Of a stretch of 64,000 bases of DNA, positions 27,600 through 40,408 are shown one piece after another. The notes beneath the pieces are model-generated. The model searched no databases. It saw nothing but the letters and a program-made list of their open reading frames with translations, and was not told the origin of the DNA. This DNA is from Eutrigla gurnardus (lineage: Eukaryota > Chordata > Actinopteri > Perciformes > Triglidae): the NCBI GenBank assembly GCA_963514095.1, contig OY741282.1, forward strand, positions 15,412,921 to 15,476,920, read 5' to 3'. Within the stretch, counting starts at the first letter, position 1, and the number at the start of each line of letters is the position of its first letter. A program made the position numbers and the translations under genes.

Positions 27600-30500
27600 A
27601 AAAGGTGAAAGACAAAATCAGAGAAACAGGAGGAAGAAGAAGCAGAAAGACCTTTAAACAAGTTGTCTTGAGTGCGATGATTTCACCTTGTAAATGCAGG
27701 ATGTTGCCTGTGAAGCAGCAGCGTGTAGATTAAAATGATTAAAATGGGATTTGGGTTCATGTTGGCTTTGATAGCATCGCACAGCTCCCTCCAGAAATCT
27801 CAGCGCTGCATCCATGCTGTGAAAAGCCTGTTCCCCTTTATCCTGAGCATGCTCAGTTGCCATGTGGACCTTGTATTAAGAACTGACATTGACACACTCT
27901 GTGTCAATGCGTTATCCCCTCTGCAAGGTTTGAATCGAGAAAAAAACTATTTGACTAGCAGTTTCACCTTTTCTTTGAGATTATGCTGAAGAGGTGAGAA
28001 TGGGCACGGTGTGTGCTGAAAAATCACTGGTTTCCTCCGCAAACTTCAGCCTTTGAGACAAAAGGGGAGAGAGGATCTGTGTATCAGATTGTACCGCCGC
28101 CAACAGCAGGTTGCAATAAAACCAAATAGTCATTTAGTTGTTTGATTCCCTTTCCCACAGTAGTCCAGCCAATCCACACCGGGAATCAAGATGCCCGTCC
28201 TGATATGTCACTTAACTGTTGTTCTTCTCATTCTGGCTGACCGCTCTCTTTAACAAAAGCGCCACAGCTTGCCATTTTCAAGATGTGCTTTGTTGCTAAT
28301 TCTGAACCGTAGACATGTCATGAGAAAGTATAAATGTTGTGTCCCTGTGACCCTGTTTCCTATAAGGTGTGTGTGTCCTCTTTCTCTTAGACGCTTAAAT
28401 GTTGTTTCAATGTAAATAACATTAAGTTAAATCTGTGTAAATGCCTGTTCACCCGATGCCGTCTGACCTGTTTTCAACCCCAATCTGATAGACCACCAAT
28501 GTGCCGCTGTTGTCCAGAGTTATATTCTGACTGTTGTTATATTGTTTTGTATTTCTTGCTCTCCGAAACTCTTTCATTCTCTGCTGAGCCCCCACTGTCT
28601 CTCTTTATACTTTGAGATAACATTCTATAGGATGTGTGGAGACAGACTGCAAACAACTGAAAACACAGTTCCTATAGCGTTTCATATAAAACCATTAAAA
28701 AGTTTAGAAATAGTCCTGATCTTTTTCAATAAGACAATATAGTGTTAGGATGCTTTCAACGCCACGCACTTCTCAATTCATGTGAATACACCTCCTGATG
28801 ACACAGAATGGAGTAGGACAGTCATAATGTTGTCCTCCTCCTCTGGGATCCCTCAGGCTGCACTTCCTCTCTATGTTTCTGTCAATCCCTGATTTTAAAC
28901 TGAATTTCCTAGAAGCTGCTCTCATCCAAACAAGGCTTTGAACGCTGTGAGGGCGTCCTTGCAGCGATGCGTAGGTGGCGGGGTTACTCCTGTACGTTGC
29001 TACGGTTTGTCAACGCAACAAACACTCCACCTCCGTGGCCCCCGCTGCCATTCTCACAATAGCCTTTTGTTGAACCAAACCGTCCCCCATCCGGCCCCCA
29101 ATGAAGGACATGATGTCACAGCTGCAGTGTGGATGATAAATGAAACCAGCAATCCATCAGAGCAACGGCAATCATGTTTTCCGTAAACCTACCCACACCG
29201 TAACCATAGCAACGTCACACATATGGATTCCACCGTGATTTGAAGGCAAGGCTAAATGATGCCAATGTCGCTGTATTGTTGGATTATTCCCTTGCAGACT
29301 TACAAAAATGATCCAACATGCCAGGACTTTGTGACATCATCGGCGATGAAAGTACCAAAATAAGAGCCCACTTACTGTAATTTACTTCAAGTAAATGGCG
29401 GTAATTTTAATTTGTTTTCCTGTTTATTTCTGCTTTGAGAAAGAGCCAGTCAGCAGTAAACCAGAACGCGCCCACAGACAGTACCAGTACAGTGATACCA
29501 CGATGACAAGCTGTGAATTTAATGACAGGGATCAAAGGAATAAAGAGATGAGAAGGGATTTATCTGTACCTATTAAATATTAACACAACTCTTCCACACT
29601 GCGCTGCTCCAACATTGTTTGCTTACTCAGACTTTTTCTTTATTTTCCCAGAAATAGCTCAGGCAACAGCATGACACGATGACAGATTGTACAGGCTGTG
29701 TCTGTCTTTGTGACAGGTGAGACAGACATGTGCAAATGTAGCTTTGAGGCAGACATGTCGGCTTGAGTCTAACCCGGCAGGCACGGGGGATAATAATAAC
29801 ATGGCCTATGTCAAATGTTGGCATTTCCCTGCTGTCATTTCATTGTTTTGATGTCTGGCTGCTCTTCTCACATCGGTGATCACCAACCATGCTGCGCTCT
29901 GATCAAGTCGAGGTCACATTTGCATGAGAATTCATGGCAACGCTGAAGTGCAACACCTGATGCAGAAAACAATCTATTGTTGTACACACAACGATACACA
30001 TTCAACTTCCCAACAAAAGCTGAGTTGCAGGCTAGTTTTAACAATATGTTAACAAAGTACAATCATTTTTATAACGTAAAGATTCAAGGAGTGGTTCTTT
30101 GAAAAGTATAGCAGCATCAAACGCGTTGCAAGAAACACTTTCAAAAGTGGTTAAAAATAAGATTCCCTTTGTGGAAAAAGTTCTGACTTTTCCACGGATG
30201 AGTACAGAAACAGTATGCGTTCTGTTAGTTAGCAATAGTTTGATCAAACAAATTGAATCCAGATGGTGTACTGTTCCTTTTATCGCGCCGAAGCCAGCAC
30301 AATGCCTAATTTCATCCCCTAGTGTCGGTGTACTGTTCCTGTTTCATCTTGTGTTGGTGTCTCTCTCCGACACCTCAAACACCACATACAGTCCAAACTA
30401 TCAGGGGAAATATTTTGTGTGCGATGTATTCATAAAAAGTTTTGTCTTATAAGGCAAAATTCCCCTTTTTTTCCCACTCATAAAATAATCATTGGAGATG

Positions 30501-31470
30501 TGATTTGAACGAGAGCAAAGATGCCAACTACAGTAAATATCTGAAAATAAATATACTCTGCTTGAGAGAATTAAATTGCATTTAAACTGCTTCAGTGGTG
30601 GGGGGGAGAAGAAATTGAACACGGGAACTGGGAGGACAACAGATGAATCTTAGATTGAGGCCGAGATGGGAAAAGACATGAGGAGACAAATGAAGACAAA
30701 TAGAGCAAAGGACTGAGCAATGCAAAGATCTATGAGCGTTGTGTTTCTCATTTCACTTTGGGGCACGACTGAATAATTGATAACGAAAGAGATTAATGTG
30801 AGGGGGGGGTTGTATATTTCTTTGGCTCATAATATCGTAAATTAGATTAAAGTTTAAATTGTATGCCATTATTACAGCACTCATTAAAAAAATAAATCAC
30901 AGCGTGTGTAAACATTTGGCCTCACACAAAAGGAGATGGAGGAGGGTTTTCTTCTTCCAGCTAGTTTAAAGTATCTCATGGAGTGTTTGCTTACATTTAA
31001 GGCGGAATGATTCTTTCCTTGCAGACTGCGGTTAAGTCCATCAAGCCTTTTTGAGCCTGTACTTTAGGGCGACGCGCAAATTTTTACCAGGTATAACGAT
31101 ACCCATGTTTACTCAGGCTAATAAACCCAAAGGTACACGAAGAACAACTGATGCTGATGGGAATGTCAGTCGTTTTGTAAGCATTTGGTGCCGAAACAAA
31201 AGAACTTGATTAACTAAATAAAAATGTGCAAGTACTTGCAAATCATCCTGAGACCGACACGAATGTCTGAACCAAATTCAATGGCAATAAACCCAATCCT
31301 TTTATGCTTCAAAAACCCCAGAAGTCGAAATCGTTGTGCTTCAGCTGTTCAACAAGAAAATGCCAAGTCAGCCTGGATAAGATCAGGGTTCACTGTGTTT
31401 TTGGGTGAACTGTCCCTTTGTAATAGGAAGAGTTGGAGGTGGAGCTGAGGTCAGGGAATTATTTACTGGG
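27600..31470. other. Intergenic stretch, no gene recognised
   Basis: Short open frames only. A perfect 10-bp inverted repeat with 3-base loop lies at 27887-27909. Nothing else of note was seen. Confidence 0.5.
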
Positions 31471-31472
31471 TG

Positions 31473-31474
<2 letters not shown>

Positions 31475-31567
<93 letters not shown>
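31475..31567. repeat. (GT)n microsatellite
   Basis: About 46 TG units with one C interruption near the 3' end, followed by a short T-run. Confidence 0.98.
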
Positions 31568-31668
31568 GCTTTTTTTTAAGACTTACTGTCTTTTGGCCAT
31601 TTTCTGTTGATTAAGTGGCTTCATTCACAGAGTGACAGAGTGAAAGGACGAGCTGGGAACCTGTGACA

Positions 31669-31670
<2 letters not shown>

Positions 31671-31724
<54 letters not shown>
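31671..31724. repeat. (GT)27 microsatellite
   Basis: A second GT array only about 100 bases after the previous one, ending GTATACGTGTGTG. Confidence 0.98.
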
Positions 31725-31727
<3 letters not shown>

Positions 31728-31739
31728 CGTGTGTGTGAG

Positions 31740-32580
31740 AGAGATGACTTGTAATAGGCCATTACTGCACAGAAACTCCTCATCTCCAGCAGTCTGCCTC
31801 TGGGAACTTAACAGCCACTGGAGGGAATACAAAGCAGAGAGAGTGGGAGATTGAGATTGATTGGTTGGAAGAGGTAAAGATATCAGAGCCGGACAAAAAG
31901 CCTCCAGAGAGATGATGTGTGTGTCAACACTGGGCCCGGTGCACAAAGATAATTCGAGGGCCTATGTACGACCACGTCCACCGGTGTTCGGTAGCCAGGG
32001 GGACACAGCCACAAGCTTCTAGTACTGGTGGCGGAAGTCCAAAATGATTTTGAAATAAATAGAAAAGCAACTCAGGAAGTCCCGACTTTAGATTTGTCTG
32101 CTTGTTTTTTGGTTAATTTAGTCCTTTTTTTTTTCTCTTAGCGCTTTAGTGAGCACACCTGCTTCTCATCGGCCTAATCACTGCCAGATGTACCCCGGTT
32201 CCTGCAGTCGGTCTTCACCGGATCGCTATGTCCACTTGTGTTACGGTGCTCCGTATGGCTGTTTCTGCCTCTGGGTCCCCCCAGAAATTACATCTATTTG
32301 TGGCATTCATTGTGAAGTATGAATGAGTATCTAATGACCTGCAAGAGTAATAACATTCCCATCAGCCTCAACTGTACTTGTGTTTAGTGCTATTTAACTA
32401 TTTTTAGCTTACATGCTAAACCAAGATTGTATACCTGGTTCGCCTTTCATCTTACCTTTTTGAGCGTATACTTCAGCACCATGGACAGAAAGCAGAGAGC
32501 TAATCATCATTCGCCTTTTTTTTAAGCTTCACACACAATAAATGACTGCATTGAAAAAATGGTGGTGCAGACATATATAG
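31740..32580. other. Intergenic stretch, no gene recognised
   Basis: No open frame above chance and no identifiable repeat. Confidence 0.45.
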
Positions 32581-32584
32581 ATAC

Positions 32585-32900
32585 TGTACTTCAGTAAAAG
32601 TACTGATATCACACGATTAAAATAATCTTCTTCAAGTAAAGATCCACTATTTCAATAGTGAAATATCAGTAAAAATAAAATGTATTTATTGTGCTGCTCC
32701 CTGTCAGTGTTCTTCTATAATCTACGATGTTTTTGGATTAATATCACTGCTGCATTAATGTGTATGCTGCATATCAATGCTGTGTTTAAGGTTGTGCTCA
32801 TTTTAACTCTTTATACCAATTGATCTACAGAAGCATTGTAATATTATCCAGGAGACTACTGTGCTTCTGCGTTGAGGAACATTGACGATGTAATATATAA
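32585..32900. repeat. Dispersed fish repeat
   Basis: Words such as TACTTCAGTAAAAGTACTGA, TCTTCAAGTAAAGATCC, GCATTAATGTGTATGCTGCA and GCTCATTTTAACTCTTTATA follow in the order of a very common teleost dispersed repeat that I know by sight. It is degraded and non-coding. Confidence 0.6.
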
Positions 32901-33775
32901 GTTAAAAGCTTGCAAATAGAGACTCAGGTGAAATAATAAAAAAGGATGACACTGTCAGTCTTTTTTAGATTATTGTGAAATGAAGATCCAAGTAGCCCAC
33001 AGAAGAACAAGAAGAAAACTCTGACTCCGGTGCTTGAAGTGAGCATGCTCTGTCCGACTGCTCTATGCAATGTACCTTTAGCTGTCCTCTAAAAGCACAC
33101 AACATTTCACATCTGACTTGGCTATCGAAAAAGAAAATTGTTTTTGAAGAGAGAGGTGCTTGTGCCTCAAAAGCTCTCTCTGTCTCATTCTGGTACAAAC
33201 AAAACCGAAACAATCCCATACTGGGAAATGAAATGGAAGCAGCCAAAGAGCCCTAACTACAAATGGATCTGGCTTGCTGGCTCCCACCTGGACACCACTC
33301 AGAGACAATGAAGGTTTTGATGAGGAGCACTTTTCTCACTTAGGTTTTTGTTGCCCAGCCTGATCACAATCAGCCTCACTCATTTGATTCTTTTTTTTTT
33401 TAAGTTTTCTTTTTCTGCATTAAAATAGTCTGCTGCTACTCTCAGTTCCTTTAAATCAAGCCCGAAGCCATACCGCAAATTACGACAAATGTGCTGAATT
33501 GACGGCGTTAACGTTGGGTGCTACACTTCCAAGGCTACGGCATTATCAGCTGTAACAATCAGATGAGGGCAGAGCAGAGTGGTGGCCATGAGCTAGCAGT
33601 GTACAAACATTAAAACACTAAAAGCATTCGCTGCCGACCCGGCTGTGTCACCACAGCAACTAGGAGCTCAGATAACAACACACACAGAGGGACTTCTCTG
33701 CTCAGGTCGACATTACTCCATTATATCTTTGCAGACCACATCACTGTTACGTTAATACTCTGAATGTCATATGTT
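32901..33775. other. Intergenic stretch, no gene recognised
   Basis: Overlapping short open frames on both strands near 32965-33308, none recognised. A T-run lies near 33391. Confidence 0.45.
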
Positions 33776-33779
33776 GCTC

Positions 33780-33925
33780 GTTTCATGTTTTAATTCGCTT
33801 TTGAATGTCTTTCTGTGGCGTGTTTCCTTTTGGACTCTTTGCCGATGCTTTTGGTGTTTTACCACTTTAAACTACCATTTTGCTAAAATGTGCGATATAA
33901 ATTAACTTGCCTCGCCTTGCCTTCT
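33780..33925 (+). repeat. 3' end of a LINE-like element with a short tandem tail
   Basis: GTGCGATATAAATTAACTTG followed by CCTCGCCTTGCC resembles the GCTATATAAATAAAGTTG-plus-short-tandem tail of fish non-LTR elements. Only the last ~150 bases remain. Confidence 0.45.
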
Positions 33926-33929
33926 ACAC

Positions 33930-34955
33930 CAATTTATGTGAACATTTGTGCTGTTTTTATTAAAACTACAACCCTTCCAGTCCCATTCAGAGTGAGCAGC
34001 ATTGTCCAGGCTAACCGAAAGCCTGTCCCACGGTGCCTGTAAGTGCCAGCTGCGGTACATGCGGACATTCCTTACAGCAAACCGTCACAGCAGCCCAGTT
34101 CTTGAGTGGGAATTTTCTACCTGGCTGTGAGCATAAGCTCCTTATCCTGTCTGCCTACTGCTGCTCTGACAAATATGCAAACACAATAAGCAAGGCATGC
34201 ACAATTGGAAGGTTTTATTTATTTATTTTTTTTCACATGAAGAAAGAGAAATGAATTAATCTGTGAATTAATATATGAAGCTTAAGAATAAAGGATTTGG
34301 CAAGGAAGTTGGTACTTTATGCAAGTTTTATGCAAGTCGCTGCTCTTTTTCTGCACAATACAAAGACAATACAAAGTAGAATACCTTTATAGCTTAATGT
34401 CTTGGAAAGAGATTTTCCTCAGATTAAGACCTTAAAGCTGCTGACTAATAAAAAATATTTTCTTATATATCATATGGAAAACAACAGAAACCCACCTGGG
34501 AATGATTTTCGTGATATATCTTCATATGTTGCATGAGGCTCGTAAAAGCAATAAATAAACGCCACCGCTTACATTTTCCCCAAGACATACTGTAATTACC
34601 TGCCATCTGAAATGACAAAAATAATTCAATTCACACACACATATTTCCCTTTGTATATGTAACACGTGTTTCATATGTTGGCACGGAAGAAGGAGTTTCT
34701 TTAAAGCTTCAAAAGAAGACAATAAGGAGAACCACCATGCATTACTAGGCATCGAATGTTGGAACTATACATTTGGAAGTTTACCACCTTAGAATTTTTC
34801 GATGCAACCAGCAGCTCCATAGCTCAGTCTAGTCGGTTGGACAATTTTCACACTATTTGTGACAGTATGTGAACGAGTCCATGCCAATTGGCTAAAAGAA
34901 GGGTATGGTATTAAAAGTGACCGATAACAACACGGCACATAACTTCAACAGACAG
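33930..34955. other. Intergenic stretch, no gene recognised
   Basis: Contains a tRNA-like A-box (CTCCATAGCTCAGT) at 34814-34827 but no B-box at the right distance. Otherwise plain sequence. Confidence 0.45.
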
Positions 34956-34959
34956 GCAG

Positions 34960-35300
34960 CAACCTCCCGGTCTGAAAAGTGAAGCCAGTCCTGAAGTGCC
35001 TTAAATGCGCATTCTCTCTTCTGGCCTTCAGGGGGCGACTCCTCCCTCCAATTGCAAAAAGAAGTCAGATTGCATTGAAGTCTACAAGAAAAATGACACT
35101 ACTTTTCACTTGATTTATCAACTCAGTAAACATTGTAAACATTAATTTATGTTCCCAGTTGCTAGTTTGGAGTCTTATTCAATAAAGCATGATGTTAATT
35201 GTCTAAATTTAGAGTAAAATAGATGATAGCAGTGTATGTTTAGGGAGTGGCTGCCATGTGATTGCCAGGTCGCTACCACTGCATCACTTTGCTGCCACGC
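34960..35300. repeat. Dispersed percomorph repeat with an embedded CTCF-like site
   Basis: The order CCTTCAGGGGGCGACTCCTC, TTGCAAAAAGAAGTCAGATT, TTGAAGTCTA, TTTATCAACTCAGTAAACAT, AATAAAGCATGATGTTAATT and GTGATTGCCAGGTCGCTACC is that of a repeat I recognise from many spiny-rayed fish genomes. CCTTCAGGGGGCGA (35025-35038) resembles the CTCF core. Confidence 0.65.
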
Positions 35301-35309
35301 TGCATTATT

Positions 35310-36220
35310 GCAATACTTTTACAATTACATTAATTAACAATTACATAAGGGCAATAACATAAGTGACCAGAAAAAGACAAAAAATATCCCTGCAATCCCT
35401 TACCCAAAATGTAACTGTTCCTATTGTGCACACATGGGTTGTATTATAGATTTCTTCTGTTGAATCAGAGTGTGAGGGAGTTTATGTGAGTCTCTCTTTC
35501 AGACATAACTAAAACAATACTCCATTTCCCATAACCTTAGAGACTAAGAACAGGATATGTGAGACATGATGTGGATCTGTGACTTAAAAATCTCTTTAAA
35601 GAACTTTACTTTTGACTGTGCCAGCCACAGTTTCACTTCCATAAATCAGTTACTAATGTATGGCAGTTTGATTTCTTTCCCCAGTGCATCTATCATTTAG
35701 ACAAATAACACCTAAGCTGATGTTTTTTAACATTCCAATTGCCAAGAAACTGTATCTGGTGGGAAGAAGACTCTGGGTTTAGGCGGAGCAGTAAATAAAT
35801 GCTACAACAATGATGAATGAGCTTGCCAGTCACTCACCTGGCATTTTTGCGGTGTTATGTGGAATACTAACTTCTGTGTGACTCTGACAAAACTTACATC
35901 ATCTTTCTTCCGGATCATGAGCAGGGAGGACAAGGATGTGTGTGAGATAGAAAGAGAATACGAATTAGCACTACTCACAGCACAACGGGACGGGAGAGGA
36001 ATGAATTGTGTGCATGGGGTCTTTAAATAATCCATATGGAAGTAAATTCACAGATTGCTTATGGCATGCCTTTACGTCCGATTCCTGCACTGACCAGCCT
36101 CCTGAAACTTGTTCAGTAGTTACTGAGATTTACAGTCGAGAGGACCTCGGTGGTATTATCATGTATTATAAACTAATATACTTGGGAACGTGTTAATAAT
36201 TAATCTCCAGACAGAACCCC
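35310..36220. other. Intergenic stretch, no gene recognised
   Basis: AT-leaning sequence with short chance frames. Confidence 0.45.
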
Positions 36221-36229
36221 GAGCATAAA

Positions 36230-36500
36230 AATCGTTTGCAAAATCCACGGTCCAGAAAGGAGTGCACATGAAATGTGGGCACGCTCAAGGTATCCAGTTG
36301 AACTGAAGATGGAAGATGTCGTGGAATCGGGGTAGGTTTAGGTCGACGTGTGGGGGGGGCGATCGTCTGAGACACCGGAGTGTCGATATTTACTTGACCG
36401 CTAGAGGGCGCGCTATTTTGAAACGTAACATATGGTCGTAATTCGGTGCTTGACACACGACCTATGTGGTCGTTTTCTCGAGGAGGACAGTCTGGTACAA
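36230..36500. repeat. Dispersed fish repeat with CTCF-like motif
   Basis: CTAGAGGGCGC, TTTTGAAACGTAACATATGG, CGGTGCTTGACACACGACC and TGTGGTCGTTTTCTCGAGGA follow in an order known to me from fish dispersed elements. CCGCTAGAGGGCGC at 36398-36411 fits the CTCF core consensus. The minus-strand open frame here (103 aa) is part of the repeat, not a gene. Confidence 0.55.
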
Positions 36501-36504
36501 ACAT

Positions 36505-38425
36505 GTATTTATTTCCCCCATGTCCACGTCCTCACGTACTGCTCACTCAGCTTTGGAAGCATATACCCAATACACACGATGTTTACAGCCTCTTTTCAAA
36601 ACACTAGAGGAGATTTTTACAAAGTTTTATTGTATTTTTCTGCGATTACCACTGAATATACAGTATTTGCATTCAGTAATATCAGTAATAATCACAATGT
36701 AATAATAACAGTACAATAATTAACTAATAAATAGTGATAGTAGTAGTATTGTTATTATTATATCACATTTTTTGTGCTGGATTTGTGTGTACCTACATGT
36801 TAGATTCACTCAGGAAAGTGATTCATGGAAGTAATTCAGGGCAATTTGAGCTAATTGATGAAGACCTCTCTGTTTACTATTCACTCTGAATGGGCCCACT
36901 CTTTCCACATTGTCAGTCTCTGCTTGTGCAAACAGAACGTCCTCCTGCCGCTACTTCACGTCTTAAAGCCTTCAACAACACTTTTATTTTGATGCAGCTA
37001 CAGAAAACACAATGATTGTTCGTCATTTTTGGCTCACCTCCAACCCCCATCACAAGGCACACCTTCTACTCTACACTGTCTGTGTTTGGAAAAACTACCC
37101 ACGTCTTGTGCGGCTTTAAATCAAACCTCAGTTGCAATTATTTTTGACAGGTTTCTTCATCAAATCATTATGAGATTGTCTGCTTGCGCTGTACACAGAG
37201 ACGCTGATGATGATTCTTTGCTCTAGTATGAAACTCGTTGCTCTCCATCGCACACGATCCCTCACTGCCTTCCCACCCCAAATTAGGTTAAACACTTCTG
37301 GCTGACATATTTGGTTCTGAAACTATTCAAAACGATTCACTTTTTGAAATTGGATAGTAACATGAAGAAGTAACTTCATGAAATAAAGACATATGAGTTG
37401 ATGATACTTCAGGGCGTCATTCGTACATGTCACAGCCATCATGCAGCGACAGGTGTCCCCGGCAACCATTGCAAACGACTTGCAACCCATTGCTCTGCAG
37501 CTCGTAGGGTGAACACAGCGTTTGTGGCTGAAGGCTGTTTTCCTTTTTCACTTGGTGTAAAAGGAAGAGAGAGAGACAGAAAGAGGAGAGAGAGCAGCAG
37601 CAGTAAAAGATCATCAAAGCAACCCACTGATGCGCAAAGGCTGAAATAATGTTTGACCTCTTAGTACTCTCTAATTGTGTGATGTACTACTTTCTGCAAT
37701 GTCTCCTGAAGTTTTTTTTTTCAGCGCTTATTGTTTGAGCTGCACTGTTCATCACATCAAGGCAATTCATAACACACCTGTCACTGTCCAGGATGTCCAG
37801 AGCCTTTGATTGTAATGGGAATATAAAAGCATTTGCCAGCTGAAGTACATTGTTTTACTGTGAAAGTGCTGATGCAAACGAATGAACATTTTACTGGGAT
37901 AGTTTGTCCTCCAACAAATGTCTGCAGCAACTCATGAATTTCATTGCAGCTCCACGGCACGCAACAAGGAGACGGAAGTAACAAAACCTGTCGGCCAACA
38001 TTCGGCAAATCTATCCACGATAGGGAGAGAGCAGAGGAACAAAACGATGCCAGGGGCCTGTCAATTCACGTAATGATGATAAACAAACAGAAAATGGCAG
38101 CCCGTCTTCCATCACTGTCTCCAAATCAGACAGCCGGCTGCGTGAGGACAGATGCAGTCGGCCTGGTCTCCGTCTACCTGCTACTTGCTGTGCTTTTTTT
38201 TATACGTAGGCTATATTTTTAGCAATGATGTGGGTTGTATCGGTGTGTGCAGGAATCAGGGAGGTCTGCAAGGTTTGATTCTTGTCATTGTTTATTGTGC
38301 ATAGTTTGTTATACAAAGACATTAGAACAAAAATCTATACTTTTTCTTCCTACTATTATGCCTTGTATTTATAGTGCAAAGGTGTGATTTAGCATATGCA
38401 TAGACGGATTTTTTTTTTTTTTTTT
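36505..38425. other. Intergenic stretch, no gene recognised
   Basis: Includes an AT-rich TAATAA-type region near 36680-36765 and a 17-base T-run near 38410. Open frames at 37398-37649 and 37944-38222 were not recognised. Confidence 0.45.
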
Positions 38426-38429
38426 ACTT

Positions 38430-39015
38430 ATATCAATATTGCTGTTGCAAAGTTTTTTTATTTGCCTTAAATATGAGACCATATCTGCACTTAAAGAATC
38501 AAGAGCCAGGGTTATATCTGAATGTGCTTATTTAAACCAAGTTATGAAAGTTTCCATCCACTACAGTTATGAGAATATTAGAAGCTTATGTGGCACAACT
38601 GTCATACGTCATTATGACATTAAGGAAGGAGAGTGAGCAGCGAGATGATGTAATCACACGAGTGCTAGTGTAACCCCAAATTATAGGGAGACTGTAGAAA
38701 TCATGATGTAATTATGGTTTTCTCTGTCTGTGTATGTTTCATGAATTTAAGGACGATTACAGTCATTATTACACACATTTTTATTTCTTCAGTGGAGTGG
38801 AAGCTTCAGCGGACATATAAGTCACGAAAAGTTCCTTTTACCGAAACGCCAACTTTTCCAACTCCGCCAAGCGCAACAACATTGAAGTGATGTAAATGAG
38901 TGGCAAGTTATTTTGTCACTTCTGCTGTTAAAACAGTTTTTGGGAGGTGTTTTTCGTGCACAAAATGTAAAAATGAGTATATAATCAGGTGGGTGGAAAC
39001 ATCTAGGTCCCAAGG
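38430..39015. mobile_element. Possible degraded DNA element with inverted GTTTCCATCCAC words
   Basis: GTTTCCATCCAC near 38548 and GTGGGTGGAAAC near 38989 are near-exact inverted copies. The sequence between, such as TTTGTCACTTCTGCTG and GGGAGGTGTTTTTCGTG, looks like a repeat known to me in fish. Ends and target duplications were not found. Confidence 0.35.
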
Positions 39016-39639
39016 CACAACATTAAGTAGTTTTAATTAGTCCCTGTGAGGAAGTTTTGCTCCTATTTGTTTCAGCACGCCACCGCCCACATCCACCCTT
39101 TTTGTCATTCTGTGCTCCAATTTAACGACATCCTGATCTGCATGGAAATATACCAATCATTGATCGGAAGAGGGAGGACACAAGTGAAAGGGAGGGAGGA
39201 CAGGAGGCGGAGGCACGGAAGAGAGTTGACACTGTCATTGCTCTTTACCAGAATTTGAACAGCCGGTTTTTACATCACTGTTGCCAATGTCTATGGCCTG
39301 CGGGTTGTGCTGAGCGGATGAAGGTCAGCCAGGAACATCACAGGGATTGAAGAGAAGCCCGCCATGCATCTGGATGAATCACCACCCACAGAAGCAGCAC
39401 TAACAATAATGGGAACCATATTCATTTTTAAACATTTGGTGCAGTTGATATAAGTTCAAAACACGTCACACTGTTAGAAGCATACGGTCAAATACATGGT
39501 GTCGAAACAACTCTGGAGGGAGATTTTTTATTTATTTGTCTCTCCTAACTTTATGGAAATATATGTTAATAACTTGGTACCCCCTTTCAATAATTGTTAA
39601 TCTGTGTCTGTCAATTTATTTTGATGAGAAAGTAAAGTA

Positions 39640-39860
39640 TGTAAACGTTTCACACAGGCAAAAAAACGAAATAAAAACACTGTGGGACACGAACACTAGT
39701 CTCCTGGGCGAAAGTCCTGTGTTTGTTTGACACATCCACACGTGTTGCATTATCTGATTGTCCGCAGTCCTGGCTTCCAAAATCATCCCTCTAGGGTGGA
39801 CATCACACTCATATCTCATGATTAATTTTCACACAGGTGGCATAAACACACTTTCCATGC
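39640..39860. repeat. Dispersed fish repeat, copy 1
   Basis: GTCTCCTGGGCGAAAGTCCT followed by GTGTTTG and GACACATCC recurs at 41911-41950 in the same orientation (GTCTCCTGGGTGAAAGTCCT). Flanks have diverged strongly. Confidence 0.6.
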
Positions 39861-39864
39861 TGGT

Positions 39865-40377
39865 GGACTTTTGGATCCCACTGATTCAAGTGTGACAGAG
39901 AGAAAGGTAAAAGAGAAAGGAATTATCGATATTTGCACTCTTTTTAGTCGTCCTTTCTTTTGTGTTCTCTCTTCCTTGATGCATCGGTGTTTGTTTTTAA
40001 TCTCCTCTTCTTTCCCCTCCGCACATAATACTGTGATTCAGGGTTATGTGACTTCGTCTGCTTCCCCTTTCCTCCTCGCTTATTAAAACGGTTACAACGT
40101 ATTGCAGCCCCATGTATGCTCGGGTGGGATCGCAATCTACGGTAAAAACAGTAATCTGTGTAGTTCTGGAAAATGCCGTCGTATCCAAATATTGACATGT
40201 CAAAAAACATCAGTCGTGACTGACTTTTCAACAGAGAGCCCTTATTGATTGAGCTTCAGTGAGCAACAGAGTGCCTCCCTCCTGACAAAAACAATTTAAA
40301 AAAAATAGTTCAATACTGAGAGTGGGTAAGTGACCTCGCAGAACTTGGAGTGGTCGCTTGCTGAAAGTCAATCATGT

Positions 40378-40408
<31 letters not shown>

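Noticed and set aside
34811..34840. tRNA-Thr-like start (CTCCATAGCTCAGT)
   Set aside because: No anticodon arm, no B-box and no acceptor pairing follow; at best a 5' tRNA or SINE fragment.
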